Below are positions 8,992 to 16,291 of a DNA stretch of 64,000 nucleotides, piece by piece. The DNA is from Pontibacter sp. HSC-14F20 (lineage in GTDB: Bacteria; Bacteroidota; Bacteroidia; Cytophagales; Hymenobacteraceae): the NCBI RefSeq assembly GCF_019599265.1, contig NZ_JAHZTC010000019.1, positions 37,302-101,301 on the forward strand, written 5' to 3'. The stretch's first letter is position 1. The number at the start of each line of letters is the position of its first letter. The position numbers and the translations under genes are program-made. Below the pieces are notes generated by a model, which was given only the letters and a program-made list of their open reading frames with translations, was not told the origin of the DNA and did no database searches.

Positions 8992-10197
8992 TTACCGGTC
9001 CACTTCGCCCAGCACGATATCAACGGAGCCCACGATGGCAATGAGGTCGGCTACCATGCAGCCGCGGCTGATTTCGGGCAGTACGGAGAGGTTCACGAAG
9101 CTTGGGGCGCGGCCATGGCAGCGGAAAGGCACATCGCTGCGGTCGGTGGTGCGGAAGAAGTAACCCAGCTCGCCGCGTGGTGTTTCGCCCCGGAAGTAGA
9201 GTTCCTGTGTGCCGGTCATGCGCATTTTTTTAGGGCAGGCGGCCTGCGGATCGAAGTCGGGGGTGCGCTTGTGCTCACCTACCAACTTATCAAGGCATTG
9301 GCTGATAATTTTAACAGACTCACGGCATTCGAGTGCCCGCACATAGTTGCGATCCCAACAGTCGCCGGTGCTACCCATCATACCTTCGCCGATCGGTACA
9401 TCAAATTCCAGCTCCGGATAAACGCTATACCCATCAACCCGGCGCAGGTCGTGGCGCAGGCCGGAACCACGCAGCATCGGGCCGGAGCAGCCATAGTTGA
9501 TGGCCACATCCAGCGGCAGTATACCCACATTGGCCGTGCGGTCGATGAAGATCTTGTTGGTGAGCAGGATAGTGTCGAGTTCATCGAGCTTGGGCTTAAG
9601 GTAATGAATAAACTCCCGGCAGCGCTCCTCGAAACCGATAGGCAGGTCGTAGTACAAGCCTCCCACCCAGATGTAGTTATACAGCATACGGGCGCCGCTC
9701 GTCCACTCGAGCAAACGCTGGATGTGCTCCCGGTCGCGCAGCAGCCACAGGAAAGGCGTGAAAGCCCCGATGTCAATGGCGTAAGTACCAATAGCCAGGA
9801 AGTGCGAAGCCAGGCGGTTGAGTTCCGTCACCAGGACCCGGATATACTCCACCCGCTTCGGAATTTGATCGGTTATACCTAGCAGCTTTTCCACGCCCAT
9901 GCACCACACATGCTCCGAGTTCATGGCAGCCAGGTAGTCCATGCGGTCCACGTAGGGGATGGTCTGGTTATAGGCCATGCTCTCGGCATGCTTCTCGAAA
10001 CAGCGGTGCAAGTAGCCGATGTGGGGCGCCACTTCAGTTATGATCTCCCCGTCTGTGACCACCTCCAGGCGCAGTACACCGTGCGTACTCGGGTGTTGCG
10101 GCCCCATATTCACGATCATCTCGCCCGCCTGCAGGTGTTCCAGGCTGAACTTGTTCGGCTCCGACTGCAGCAGGTATTCTTTGTGCGTGGTAGACAA
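8992..10197 (-). CDS. nuoD: NADH-quinone oxidoreductase subunit D
   Basis: The 49-kDa subunit of respiratory complex I lines the quinone-binding cavity on the cytoplasmic arm. Diagnostic stretches are 'NMGPQHPSTHGVLRL' near the N-terminus, 'IGYLHRCFEK', 'YVDRMDYLAAM', and the C-terminal 'GCMVADLIAIVGSVDIVLGEVDR'. At 401 aa it is complete. Its usual neighbours nuoA-B-C lie on the same strand but 7.6 kb upstream (17799-19738), separated by the accessory island. nuoD must therefore now have its own promoter in the AT-rich 10198-10400 region or be read from the island. nuoE and later genes are not in this window. Confidence 0.97.
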   Translation of the reverse strand: MSTTHKEYLLQSEPNKFSLEHLQAGEMIVNMGPQHPSTHGVLRLEVVTDGEIITEVAPHIGYLHRCFEKHAESMAYNQTIPYVDRMDYLAAMNSEHVWCMGVEKLLGITDQIPKRVEYIRVLVTELNRLASHFLAIGTYAIDIGAFTPFLWLLRDREHIQRLLEWTSGARMLYNYIWVGGLYYDLPIGFEERCREFIHYLKPKLDELDTILLTNKIFIDRTANVGILPLDVAINYGCSGPMLRGSGLRHDLRRVDGYSVYPELEFDVPIGEGMMGSTGDCWDRNYVRALECRESVKIISQCLDKLVGEHKRTPDFDPQAACPKKMRMTGTQELYFRGETPRGELGYFFRTTDRSDVPFRCHGRAPSFVNLSVLPEISRGCMVADLIAIVGSVDIVLGEVDR

Positions 10198-10407
10198 GGG
10201 AGGTTTAGTTATGAGTTTAATACGAGTTGAGCAAAGTTCGGAAAAATGGGGGAATTATGGGGAGTAGTTTTAGCGAAGGAAATTGGATATTGAGGTATAG
10301 TTTAAGGGATATATAGTATATTCGGTAGTCCGATTCCGGTTATTTGTTGAAAACGACAAAAAACGGGATGTTTATTCCGTTTATACACTAGTTATGAAAA
10401 ATAAAAG

Positions 10408-10827
10408 ATGAATAGAACCCCTTTAAGAATTGCTGGAATAGTGAGTGCTATAATTGCAGCTATTATAATAGGAGGCTTCATATATATCTTAATATCAATT
10501 AATAATAGTTTGTGGGTGACTTCAAGAACAATTAGTATGAAGTTAGATGACCGAGCAAAAGAAACTTTTATTGTAATTGATAAACAGGCAATTCATCCTA
10601 ATTCAATGGAGTTAAGAATGACTGGTTTTGTAAATGGACAAGGAATACTGAAGTTTGGATGGAGTGACTCTTCATATTATCGTTCTGACACAGTGAATGG
10701 AGACTTCAATATTTACTTTGAAAGACTTGATTGGTATAGTGATACATGCTTTTTTAGGTTTGAACCTTTGGCAGCTACAATTGGAGAATTGAAGATTGAA
10801 TGTGAAATCTTCTCGAGTAGAGAATAA
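10408..10827 (+). CDS. Small AT-rich membrane-anchored protein of unknown function
   Basis: No family was recognised. The 139-aa product has one N-terminal membrane segment (about residues 8-31, 'IAGIVSAIIAAIIIGGFIYI') and a soluble remainder that looks beta-rich, with aromatic residues ('GWSDSSYYRSDT', 'FERLDWYSDTCFF'). Base composition is clearly more AT-rich than the flanking nuo genes, and codons such as AAT, TTA and AGA are frequent, which suggests acquisition from elsewhere. It sits at the nuoD-side boundary of the island, next to the IS110 transposase. Confidence 0.6.
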   Translation: MNRTPLRIAGIVSAIIAAIIIGGFIYILISINNSLWVTSRTISMKLDDRAKETFIVIDKQAIHPNSMELRMTGFVNGQGILKFGWSDSSYYRSDTVNGDFNIYFERLDWYSDTCFFRFEPLAATIGELKIECEIFSSRE

Positions 10828-10843
10828 CATTTCATAACCACAC

Positions 10844-10870
10844 CCATAAGCCAGCTACGCCACCTTATGG
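10844..10870. repeat. Short inverted repeat at the 3' side of the IS110 transposase
   Basis: CCATAAG (10844-10850) and CTTATGG (10864-10870) form a 7-bp stem around a 13-nt loop, 38 nt beyond the transposase stop. It may be part of the IS110 right end or a weak terminator. Confidence 0.4.
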
Positions 10871-10908
10871 CTAAGTCCGAAATCTATGGGTAAAACAAGG
10901 GGTTTGTT

Positions 10909-11931
10909 CTAAATATTCTTCAATTTCAGTTCATAAGGCGTCCCCCGTTTCACCACGGCCACAATCTGATGGAGGAGCTTGTTTCTGACGGCATTGATGA
11001 CGCTCATCTTGCTCTTGCCTTCCCCTACCTTGCGCTCGAAGTAGAGCTTGAATTCCTCGTTGAAGCGGACGCTGTTGATGGCGGCCATGTGGAGAATATG
11101 CTTGAGCTCTTTATTGGCAAATTTCGAGACACCCGTCCTTCCCATCACGCTCGTGCCGCTGCGATACTCAAACGGGGCCACCCCGCAGTAACAGGCCAGC
11201 TTCCTTGCGTCGTCCATCTTGGTGAACCCTTGCGTGTAGACCAGCAGCGAGATGGCCAGCACTTTGCCCACGCCCTTGATGCCCGTGAGCAGGTCATACT
11301 TTTTCTTTAGCTCATCGTCTTTGGCGATGAACTCCTGCATCTTCTCCTCCACCTGCTCCATGCTCTTCTCCAGTCCCCTGATGGCTTTTTTGTTTACCTG
11401 CTCGAGCGTTTTGCCCGACACGGGATCTACGGCCAGCAGTTCCTTGATGGTAACTTTGATACTCTGTAGTGCCTTGAGCAGCCTGCCTCGGTTGGCCTGC
11501 AGGTCTTTTAGCCGCTCCAGCGTCACGCCCGACAGGTTTATGCACCTGGCCTCGCGCTGGTGCAAAAGGGCGTAGCGGGCGATCCGTTGCGCGTCCACCT
11601 TGTCGTCCTTGCCACGCACCATGCCAATGGAGCGCTTGATCTGCAAAGCGCTCTCCATCCACACCTGCACGTCCCTGGCCATCAGATAATGCACCACCTG
11701 CCGGGTGTAGAGGCCCGTGTGCTCCAGGCGGCAGAGCGTCTCAGGCCCCGCCTCGCAGCCGTGCTGCTTGAGCCAGGTCTTCATGCGCCGGAAGCCCGAG
11801 GGGTTGTTGTTAAGCTTGTGGCAGAGCTGCTGGTGGTCGCTGATTCTAATCAGGCACACGTCCAGGCTGTCCTTTGACACATCGATGCCCAGTATGAAGG
11901 CCGGGGCTTGCAGATTGATAGGCTTTTCCAT
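10909..11931 (-). CDS. IS110-family transposase (DEDD recombinase)
   Basis: IS110 enzymes are RuvC-like DEDD recombinases that also need a C-terminal serine-containing domain and are guided by an RNA encoded in the element. The N-terminal DEDD domain shows 'ILGIDVSKDSLDV' (first Asp, about residue 17), 'LEHTGLYTR' (Glu), and 'KDDKVDAQRIARYA' (two Asp). The C-terminal Transposase_20 domain shows 'LTGIKGVGKVLAISLL' and 'YCGVAPFEYRSGTSVMGRTGVSKFANK', which carries the conserved serine region. At 340 aa it is full length and appears intact. About 320 nt of non-coding, structured sequence lie 5' of the gene, as expected for IS110-type elements. Exact element ends could not be set, because this family lacks inverted terminal repeats. 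Confidence 0.93.
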   Translation of the reverse strand: MEKPINLQAPAFILGIDVSKDSLDVCLIRISDHQQLCHKLNNNPSGFRRMKTWLKQHGCEAGPETLCRLEHTGLYTRQVVHYLMARDVQVWMESALQIKRSIGMVRGKDDKVDAQRIARYALLHQREARCINLSGVTLERLKDLQANRGRLLKALQSIKVTIKELLAVDPVSGKTLEQVNKKAIRGLEKSMEQVEEKMQEFIAKDDELKKKYDLLTGIKGVGKVLAISLLVYTQGFTKMDDARKLACYCGVAPFEYRSGTSVMGRTGVSKFANKELKHILHMAAINSVRFNEEFKLYFERKVGEGKSKMSVINAVRNKLLHQIVAVVKRGTPYELKLKNI

Positions 11932-11939
11932 ATCTTTTG

Positions 11940-12100
11940 TTTTAGTTATGCAAGCTGCGGATCGAAACCTTTATAATGGGCCCTCGTGTCCCGAAAATCT
12001 ATATGACCCCCGCCTGCGGGTTTATAAAAAAGCAGCCAGTCTGAATCGGTTATTAGGACCAGTCCCGCCTTGTTAGCGGGTAGTGCACTGGCTGCTCTGA
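11940..12100 (-). ncRNA. Candidate IS110 bridge RNA region in the transposase leader
   Basis: Read on the minus strand towards the transposase start, this leader folds into a 10-bp stem AGCAGCCAGT / ACTGGCTGCT (12096-12087 with 12040-12031). The stem encloses an internal hairpin CCCGC / GCGGG (12080-12076 with 12068-12064) flanked by single-stranded loops, followed by six T and a second small hairpin at 12020-12009. IS110 elements are known to encode a bridge RNA with target- and donor-binding internal loops between the left end and the gene. Position and shape agree, but no guide-target pairing was verified, and the T-run also permits reading the first stem as a terminator. Confidence 0.35.
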
Positions 12101-12251
12101 AGGTATAAAAGCTGTACTCCTATACCTGGTAAAAGGGTGCTGGGTGTATTGGAAAAATAATATCGCGCTAATCTAAAGGTTGTGGGTAAGGCAAAAGATG
12201 AATTGCTAACAAATATGACAAAGTAATGTATATTTGGTAAAGGAAATACGA

Positions 12252-12827
12252 ATGCCAAATTTATACATCATATCGGGTTGTAACGGTGCTGGTAAAACAA
12301 CAGCTTCATTTACAGTTCTTCCTGAAATGCTGGGCTGTCGTGAATTTGTTAATGCAGACGAGATTGCGCGCGGACTCTCACCTTTTCAACCAGAGAAGGT
12401 GGCCGTAGAAGCAGGCAGAATCATGCTTCAAAGAATTGACGAGTTACTAAGAAAGAAGGAAGACTTTGCCATTGAGACCACACTCGCTACAAGAAGCTAT
12501 GCGCAGACAATCAAGAGAGCTAGGGAAAGTGGGTATAATGTTACCCTCATTTATTTCTGGTTAGCGTCTCCTGAGCTGGCTATACAACGTGTGAAAAACC
12601 GAGTAGCGGAAGGTGGCCACCATATTCCCGAAGATGTAATCCGTAGAAGATATAAAAAAGGAGTTAAAAACCTTTTTGAGTTGTTCATCCCTATTTGTGA
12701 CTATTGGATTATCATTGATAATTCTCAAACCCCCTATAACATAGTGGCAGAAGGACAGCAAGAACAGGAGTTAAAAATACAGAGTCAATCAGTTTGGGAA
12801 AAGCTAAAGGAGTTGAGCCATGAATAA
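12252..12827 (+). CDS. Zeta-toxin-like P-loop kinase
   Basis: This is a small P-loop NTPase of the zeta toxin/PezT-like family. Known members phosphorylate UDP-N-acetylglucosamine and poison cell-wall synthesis. Visible are the Walker A motif 'GCNGAGKTT' near the N-terminus, 'FVNADEIARGLSPF' (the Asp region used for substrate binding in zeta proteins), and 'DFAIETTLATRSY'. A lid-like basic stretch 'VIRRRYKKGVKNLF' follows. The ATG at 12252 is preferred over the TTG at 12234. The gene is AT-rich relative to its surroundings and overlaps a small downstream gene by 8 nt, as in a translationally coupled toxin-antitoxin pair. Family membership is clear; toxicity is inferred. Confidence 0.85.
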   Translation: MPNLYIISGCNGAGKTTASFTVLPEMLGCREFVNADEIARGLSPFQPEKVAVEAGRIMLQRIDELLRKKEDFAIETTLATRSYAQTIKRARESGYNVTLIYFWLASPELAIQRVKNRVAEGGHHIPEDVIRRRYKKGVKNLFELFIPICDYWIIIDNSQTPYNIVAEGQQEQELKIQSQSVWEKLKELSHE

Positions 12828-12990
12828 GAACAAGATAGATACAGTTGATTTACGCAACAAGATACTAAAGGGATTAGACCTTGCAGTTGAAAAGCTTATT
12901 CGCAGAAAACAAAAGGAGGATGGAGAGCTTGTATTCTCAAGAAATGGAGAAGTGGTAATCGTAAAGGCGAAAGATTTAGCAGCTGAGTAA
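12820..12990 (+). CDS. Small partner of the zeta-like gene, candidate antitoxin
   Basis: This 56-residue frame starts with an ATG inside the last codons of the zeta-like gene (8-nt overlap) and ends TAA at 12990. The product is charged and helix-prone at the start ('DLRNKILKGLDLAVEKLI'), with a short strand-like end ('GEVVIVKAKDLAAE'). No named family is recognised. Overlap, size and partner suggest an antitoxin placed after the toxin, the reverse of the classical epsilon-zeta order. It was found by reading the sequence directly, because it is shorter than typical gene-finding cut-offs. Function is inference. Confidence 0.6.
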   Translation: MNKNKIDTVDLRNKILKGLDLAVEKLIRRKQKEDGELVFSRNGEVVIVKAKDLAAE

Positions 12991-13030
12991 ATAGCCCATC
13001 CCACAACACAGGTAGCTGTTGCACAACTCC

Positions 13031-13656
13031 TCAGCAACTTCTGATCTCTATAGCTTTTCTGATTCCACTTCTCTTTTTGCTCCCCAAAACCATCTTGATA
13101 AATACTACCTGCTCCGGCTTGGGCAGGGCCATGACGGCCACTTGGCTTCTTTTTGGTGTAAAGCGCAGTAGTTTCTGCAGGTTGTAGGCCGCGGCCGCCA
13201 GCAGCATCCCCTTGTGAGCCAGCTCCAGCCCCGGTGTTGACTTTTCGCATGCCCAGGAAGTCGAGCAGTGTGCCTAGCACCGGCTCCACAGTGGCCTGCC
13301 GGAGCCGTTTCATGCGCCGGCCCCAGCGGCTATGGACCCGGGCGATGGCCCGCTCATACTCGTCGCGGAAGGAGGTGATATTCACTTTCTTCTCGTGCTG
13401 CCCTCCGATGCAGCTCTCCTTGCGGGGGCTGCCCTTGCAGTCTTTTCTTGTGGTCAGGAAGAGCCTGGAGCGGACGTTGTTGCGTTTGGCGTTGACGAGC
13501 TCCTTTCGGAAGGTGGCCTTCCTGCCCTCGGGGCAAAGCCAGTAGTCGTCTTCTCTGTTGTAGGTGAATCCCGCGGGGCCGTCCCTGTAGGTGCTGTGGG
13601 GCGGGATGAAGGCCCTAATGCCCTCCCGCTCCAGCAGGGCGTATGAACTTGCTACC
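13031..13656 (-). pseudogene. IS1182-family transposase, C-terminal fragment
   Basis: Minus-strand reading gives 'YALLEREGIRAFIPPHSTY', then 'CKGSPRKESCIGG' and 'RLRQATVEPVLGTLLDFLGM', which are typical C-terminal stretches of IS1182 DDE transposases. After 'RKVNT' (near 13230) the frame shifts by one base and continues as 'LELAHKGMLLAAAAYNLQKL' to a TGA at 13033-13031. The fragment is therefore broken twice: at its 5' side by the IS3 insertion and deletion, and internally by the frameshift. Confidence 0.75.
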
Positions 13657-13712
13657 TTTGACTGGAGGCTTCTTGATGGGCAGCTTCACAGAAAGTGTTA
13701 CATTTAACGATT

Positions 13713-14003
13713 ATGGAAAAAAGAGAGTATGAGGCCTCCTTCAAGCGGATGGCCATTGACCTGTCCTATGCCAGGGGGTCGGTAAGAGAAGTGGCGCTGG
13801 AACTGGGTATTGACCCCGGCAGGCTGAGCAAATGGCGCCAGAAGGAAGGGGTGCCGGTGCGCACTACCGAAGGCATGAGTGAGGAGCAAAAGGAGATCAA
13901 ACGACTGCAAAAAGAGCTAAAGGAGGCGCAGCTGGAGCGAGACATCCTAAAAAAGGCCATCAGCATCTTCTCCAAGGGAGACGGGCGGTATTCGGATTCA
14001 TAA
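13713..14003 (+). CDS. IS3-family transposase OrfA
   Basis: This 96-residue helix-turn-helix protein binds the IS ends. The N-terminal part ('YEASFKRMAIDLSYARGSVREVALELGI') is the HTH and 'LSKWRQKEG' its recognition side. The C-terminal part ('KRLQKELKEAQLERDILKKAI') is the leucine-zipper-like coiled coil typical of OrfA. The ATG at 13713 is preferred over the in-frame TTG at 13695. Near the end lies the slippery heptamer A-AAA-AAG (13949-13955), where a -1 frameshift would join it to OrfB. Confidence 0.88.
   Translation: MEKREYEASFKRMAIDLSYARGSVREVALELGIDPGRLSKWRQKEGVPVRTTEGMSEEQKEIKRLQKELKEAQLERDILKKAISIFSKGDGRYSDS
13949..13955 (+). promoter_or_regulatory. Programmed -1 ribosomal frameshift site of the IS3 element
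   Basis: A AAA AAG in the OrfA frame codes for the 'LKK' of 'DILKKA', the usual IS3 slippage position. The -1 frame is open from here to the OrfB stop at 14866, with no stop codons in the codons I translated between 13950 and 14036. Confidence 0.7.
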
Positions 14004-14035
14004 AAGAGCACCGGCACCAATATCCCGTAGAGAAG

Positions 14036-14866
14036 ATGTGTAAAGTGCTGAAGGTGAACACCAGCGGGTTCTATTACTGGCTGAAATACCCAGAGAGCCA
14101 GCGGGCGCTCAAAGAAGAGCAGCTGGTGGCGCAGATCAGGCAGGTCCACCAGCAAAGCAAGGGCCGCTACAGCAGCCCCCGCAGCAGCTTTAAGCTGCAG
14201 GAGAAGGGCATCAAAGCCTCCCGTCCCCGCATCGCCAGGTTAATGCAGAAGCATCAGATTCAGAGCATTATACGAAAAAAATACCGGGTCAACACCACCG
14301 ACTCCAGCCATGGCTTTAGAGTGGCAGAAAACCACTTGAACCGGGACTTTACAGCAGCCAGACCGGGCCAGAAGTGGGTGTCAGATCTGACCTACATCCG
14401 CACAGAAGAAGGCTGGCTCTACCTGACGGCAGTACTGGATCTGGCCGACCGGAAAGTGGTGGGCTGGGCCCTGAGTGAGACCATGGAGGCAGAGGCAACC
14501 ACGGTGGCGGCCTTTCAGATGGCGCTGGGCAACAGGCCCTTGAGTGGAGACCTGCTGTTCCACTCTGACCGGGGCGTGCAATATGCCTGCAGTGCCTTTA
14601 GAGAGCAGCTGGAGGGGATGCCGGTACAGCAGAGTATGAGCAGAAAAGGCAATTGTTGGGACAATGCCCTGGCCGAGAGCTTCTTTAAGAGGATGAAAAC
14701 CGAGATGGTTTACCACCACAAGTTCACCACCAGGCAACAGGCCCGGCTGGCTGTATTTGAATACATCGAAGGCTTCTATAACCGGAAGAGAAGGCATTCG
14801 GCACTGGGCTACCTGCCCCCTTGCCAGGTCGAGGAAGAATTATATCAACAAAAAATCGCTGCCTGA
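14036..14866 (+). CDS. IS3-family transposase OrfB (DDE integrase core)
   Basis: This is the catalytic part of the IS3 transposase, normally made as an OrfAB fusion by -1 frameshifting. The first ATG is at 14036, but the frame is open back to 13950 ('FGFIKEHRHQYPVEKM'), so the true product is probably the fusion. The HTH_21 region 'VNTSGFYYWLK' is followed by the rve integrase core with the DDE residues in 'WVSDLTYIRTEEGW', 'FHSDRGVQYACSAF' and 'NALAESFFKRMKTE', and the conserved end 'YNRKRRHSALGYLPP'. Length and motifs are complete. Confidence 0.93.
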   Translation: MCKVLKVNTSGFYYWLKYPESQRALKEEQLVAQIRQVHQQSKGRYSSPRSSFKLQEKGIKASRPRIARLMQKHQIQSIIRKKYRVNTTDSSHGFRVAENHLNRDFTAARPGQKWVSDLTYIRTEEGWLYLTAVLDLADRKVVGWALSETMEAEATTVAAFQMALGNRPLSGDLLFHSDRGVQYACSAFREQLEGMPVQQSMSRKGNCWDNALAESFFKRMKTEMVYHHKFTTRQQARLAVFEYIEGFYNRKRRHSALGYLPPCQVEEELYQQKIAA

Positions 14867-14886
14867 GAAAAAGCCTCCAGTAAAAC

Positions 14887-15026
14887 ATTGCAATTCCAGT
14901 CAGCTGGTAGAGGAACGAGAGGTCGAGCCTGTCCTTGAGCCGCCGGTAGAAGTTGTGCGCCGGCACGTGCGCCGAGGGCGAGAAACGCAGCTCCCGCTCG
15001 TCTTCGAAAGTTTTCCTGCCCTGCAT
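14887..15026 (-). pseudogene. IS1182-family transposase, N-terminal fragment
   Basis: Read on the minus strand from the ATG at 15026, the sequence 'MQGRKTFEDERELRF' and 'VPAHNFYRRLKDRLDLSFLY' is the classical start of IS1182 transposases. It runs about 47 codons before entering the IS3 right end. It belongs to the same gene as the C-terminal fragment at 13031-13656. Confidence 0.75.
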
Positions 15027-15093
15027 CCCATTAAAGATTTGGTATCATATGCTTTTACGACTATCTTCAATAGGTTGTGCAACAAGCACAAAG

Positions 15094-15134
15094 TATAGCA
15101 GGTATGCTTCGGCTGAAGCCGCGCATCTGCTATA
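15094..15134. repeat. Long imperfect hairpin with motif-like arms
   Basis: TATAGCAG (15094-15101) pairs with CTGCTATA (15127-15134), with further inner pairing ATGC/GCAT and GGCT/AGCC. The outer arms resemble the AGGTATAGCA / TGCTATACC repeats found elsewhere in the window. It lies just outside the IS1182 remnant, upstream of the NTF2-like gene. Confidence 0.6.
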
Positions 15135-15165
15135 CCAACACGTTACGCAGTATTAAAATTATGAA

Positions 15166-15546
15166 ATGGATAAAACAGAAATTACCAGAAAAAATGTTGT
15201 TGAAGCGGAAAGCAGACTTTTCTCGGCTCAGCTTGCAAGCAATGTAGACATTCTTGACCAACTATTGCACGATGATTTAGTTGCAGTTGCACCGACAGGA
15301 CAAATTGTAACTAAAGAAATGGACTTGAACTCGCACAGAGCGAAGACAATGATTATTGAAGATGCTTCAACAGAAATTAACGACATTAAAATATCGGGCG
15401 ACACTGCACTTTCAATTGTTACAATGACAGCGAAAGGAAAAATGATGGGAACACCTTTAGAAGGAAAATTTAGATATTTTAGAGTTTGGAAACGCTTTAG
15501 CGGCACATTGAAAGTTATCGGGGCAAGCTTTATGCAATTATCCTGA
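15166..15546 (+). CDS. NTF2/SnoaL-like fold protein (DUF4440 type)
   Basis: This 126-aa protein has the cone-shaped NTF2-like fold seen in DUF4440/SnoaL families. A helical N-terminus ('VVEAESRLFSAQLASNVDILDQLLHDDLVAV') is followed by strands 'DASTEINDIKISGDTALSIVTM' and 'FRYFRVWKRFSGTLKVIG'. Such proteins are often small enzymes or binding proteins, and the specific role cannot be told. The gene is AT-rich and sits between the IS cluster and a hairpin-rich stretch, so it is probably part of the acquired island. Confidence 0.8.
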   Translation: MDKTEITRKNVVEAESRLFSAQLASNVDILDQLLHDDLVAVAPTGQIVTKEMDLNSHRAKTMIIEDASTEINDIKISGDTALSIVTMTAKGKMMGTPLEGKFRYFRVWKRFSGTLKVIGASFMQLS

Positions 15547-15570
15547 TTATAAGTGAACAAAAAACACTGC

Positions 15571-15660
15571 CTGTAACAACGGCCTGACAAAAGGCGGGCT
15601 GACGTGTTTCGTAGAAACATTTGTGCTAAAAATCCCGCCCTTCGCCAAGCCACGGACCAT
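15571..15660. repeat. Hairpin-rich stretch after the NTF2-like gene
   Basis: The stretch contains the perfect inverted repeat TGTTTC-GTA-GAAACA (near 15605-15620) and a wider pairing between AAGGCGGG and CCCGCCCTT (about 15593-15645). The arrangement resembles the folded single-strand ends of mobile gene cassettes, but no core sites were confirmed. Confidence 0.35.
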
Positions 15661-15749
15661 TAAACCCGTCATTGGGATTATCATCAATCCGAAGTATGGT
15701 TTTTCTCGCGAACAGTATCACAACCACTTACTTAGCCAGTAAACTAACT

Positions 15750-16251
15750 ATGAAATTTTACCGCAGTATAGTATTTACGACAGCTTTCCTGTTCGTTTTA
15801 ATAGCTCCCCTGCTGGCACAGCCTCATCTCAAAGGACATGTAGAACTAGAGATGAAAACAGGTTTGATGAATTGCCGCTTTACGTTGACTAATGTTCCCG
15901 CGCTGGAGAAGTATAGCATCTTGCTTAACAAGGGCATGAATGTGAAGTCTTTTAAAGACAATGAGGATAAACTGATGGACTATGCCGGGCACTTTGGCGG
16001 CAAAACTAACGGTGAGGCCATTGCTTATGCCTTTACAAATGCAGCTAACGATACCGTGGCGCTACCTTCCGCTTTTAAGGTATAGTATAAAGGCGCTTTT
16101 CCGGTATATGCCAATAACGACCTGGATGTTTTTGACTACAAAGGTATAATTGCTGTTAATGGTCAGACTGTGCGGGCTACTGAGCAAACCAAATGAGAGC
16201 AAAGACTTTAAGCAAAATATTGTGACTGCGATCGTAAAGAAACACAGTTAA
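15750..16251 (+). pseudogene. Decayed secreted protein, possibly an M1-type peptidase remnant
   Basis: From the ATG at 15750 a signal peptide ('MKFYRSIVFTTAFLFVLIAP', cut near 'LLAQ') leads into about 90 residues ending at an in-frame TAG (16083-16085). The same frame continues coherently as 'YKGAFPVYANNDLDVFDYKG' and 'VRATEQTK' to a TGA at 16194. From 16195 a +1 frame gives 'ESKDFKQNIVTAIVKKHS' to a TAA at 16251, which reads like a protein C-terminus. So this is a gene with a premature stop, an internal deletion and a frameshift. Similarity to N-terminal regions of Bacteroidota M1-family peptidases is my impression and was not tested. The TAG lies inside an AGGTATAG motif. Confidence 0.55.
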
Positions 16252-16291
16252 CAGGTATAACGCGACATTGTACACCCTAAATAAAACAGAA

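Larger units (their letters stand above)
13657..14885 (+). mobile_element. IS3-family insertion sequence
   Basis: Terminal inverted repeats TTTGACTGGAGGCTT (left, from 13657) and TTTTACTGGAGGCTT (right, read from 14885 on the other strand) differ at one position over 15 bp. They enclose a two-frame transposase. No matching target duplication is visible between the flanks (TACC left, CATT right), which agrees with loss of adjacent DNA after insertion. Both transposase frames look intact, so the element may still be mobile. Confidence 0.8.
13017..15084 (-). mobile_element. IS1182-family remnant, split by an IS3 element and internally deleted
   Basis: The 11-bp inverted repeats TGTTGCACAAC (13017-13027) and GTTGTGCAACA (15074-15084) bracket an IS1182-type transposase gene on the minus strand. 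The N-terminal piece lies on the right and the C-terminal piece on the left, with an IS3 element between them. The middle of the transposase (roughly 200 codons by comparison with normal family length) is missing. The remnant cannot encode an active transposase. Confidence 0.7.

Noticed and set aside
8980..9882. Long plus-strand open frame opposite nuoD
   Set aside because: It is the antisense shadow of nuoD, which has strong family motifs; GC-rich codon bias makes such shadows common.
10360..10386. Hairpin AAACGG / CCGTTT upstream of the AT-rich orphan gene as a terminator of a plus-strand gene
   Set aside because: Weak 6-bp stem, no T-run, and no plus-strand gene ends there.
15672..15749. 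Longer N-terminus for the decayed secreted gene
   Set aside because: The 26 extra residues precede a clean signal peptide starting at 15750 and would bury it.
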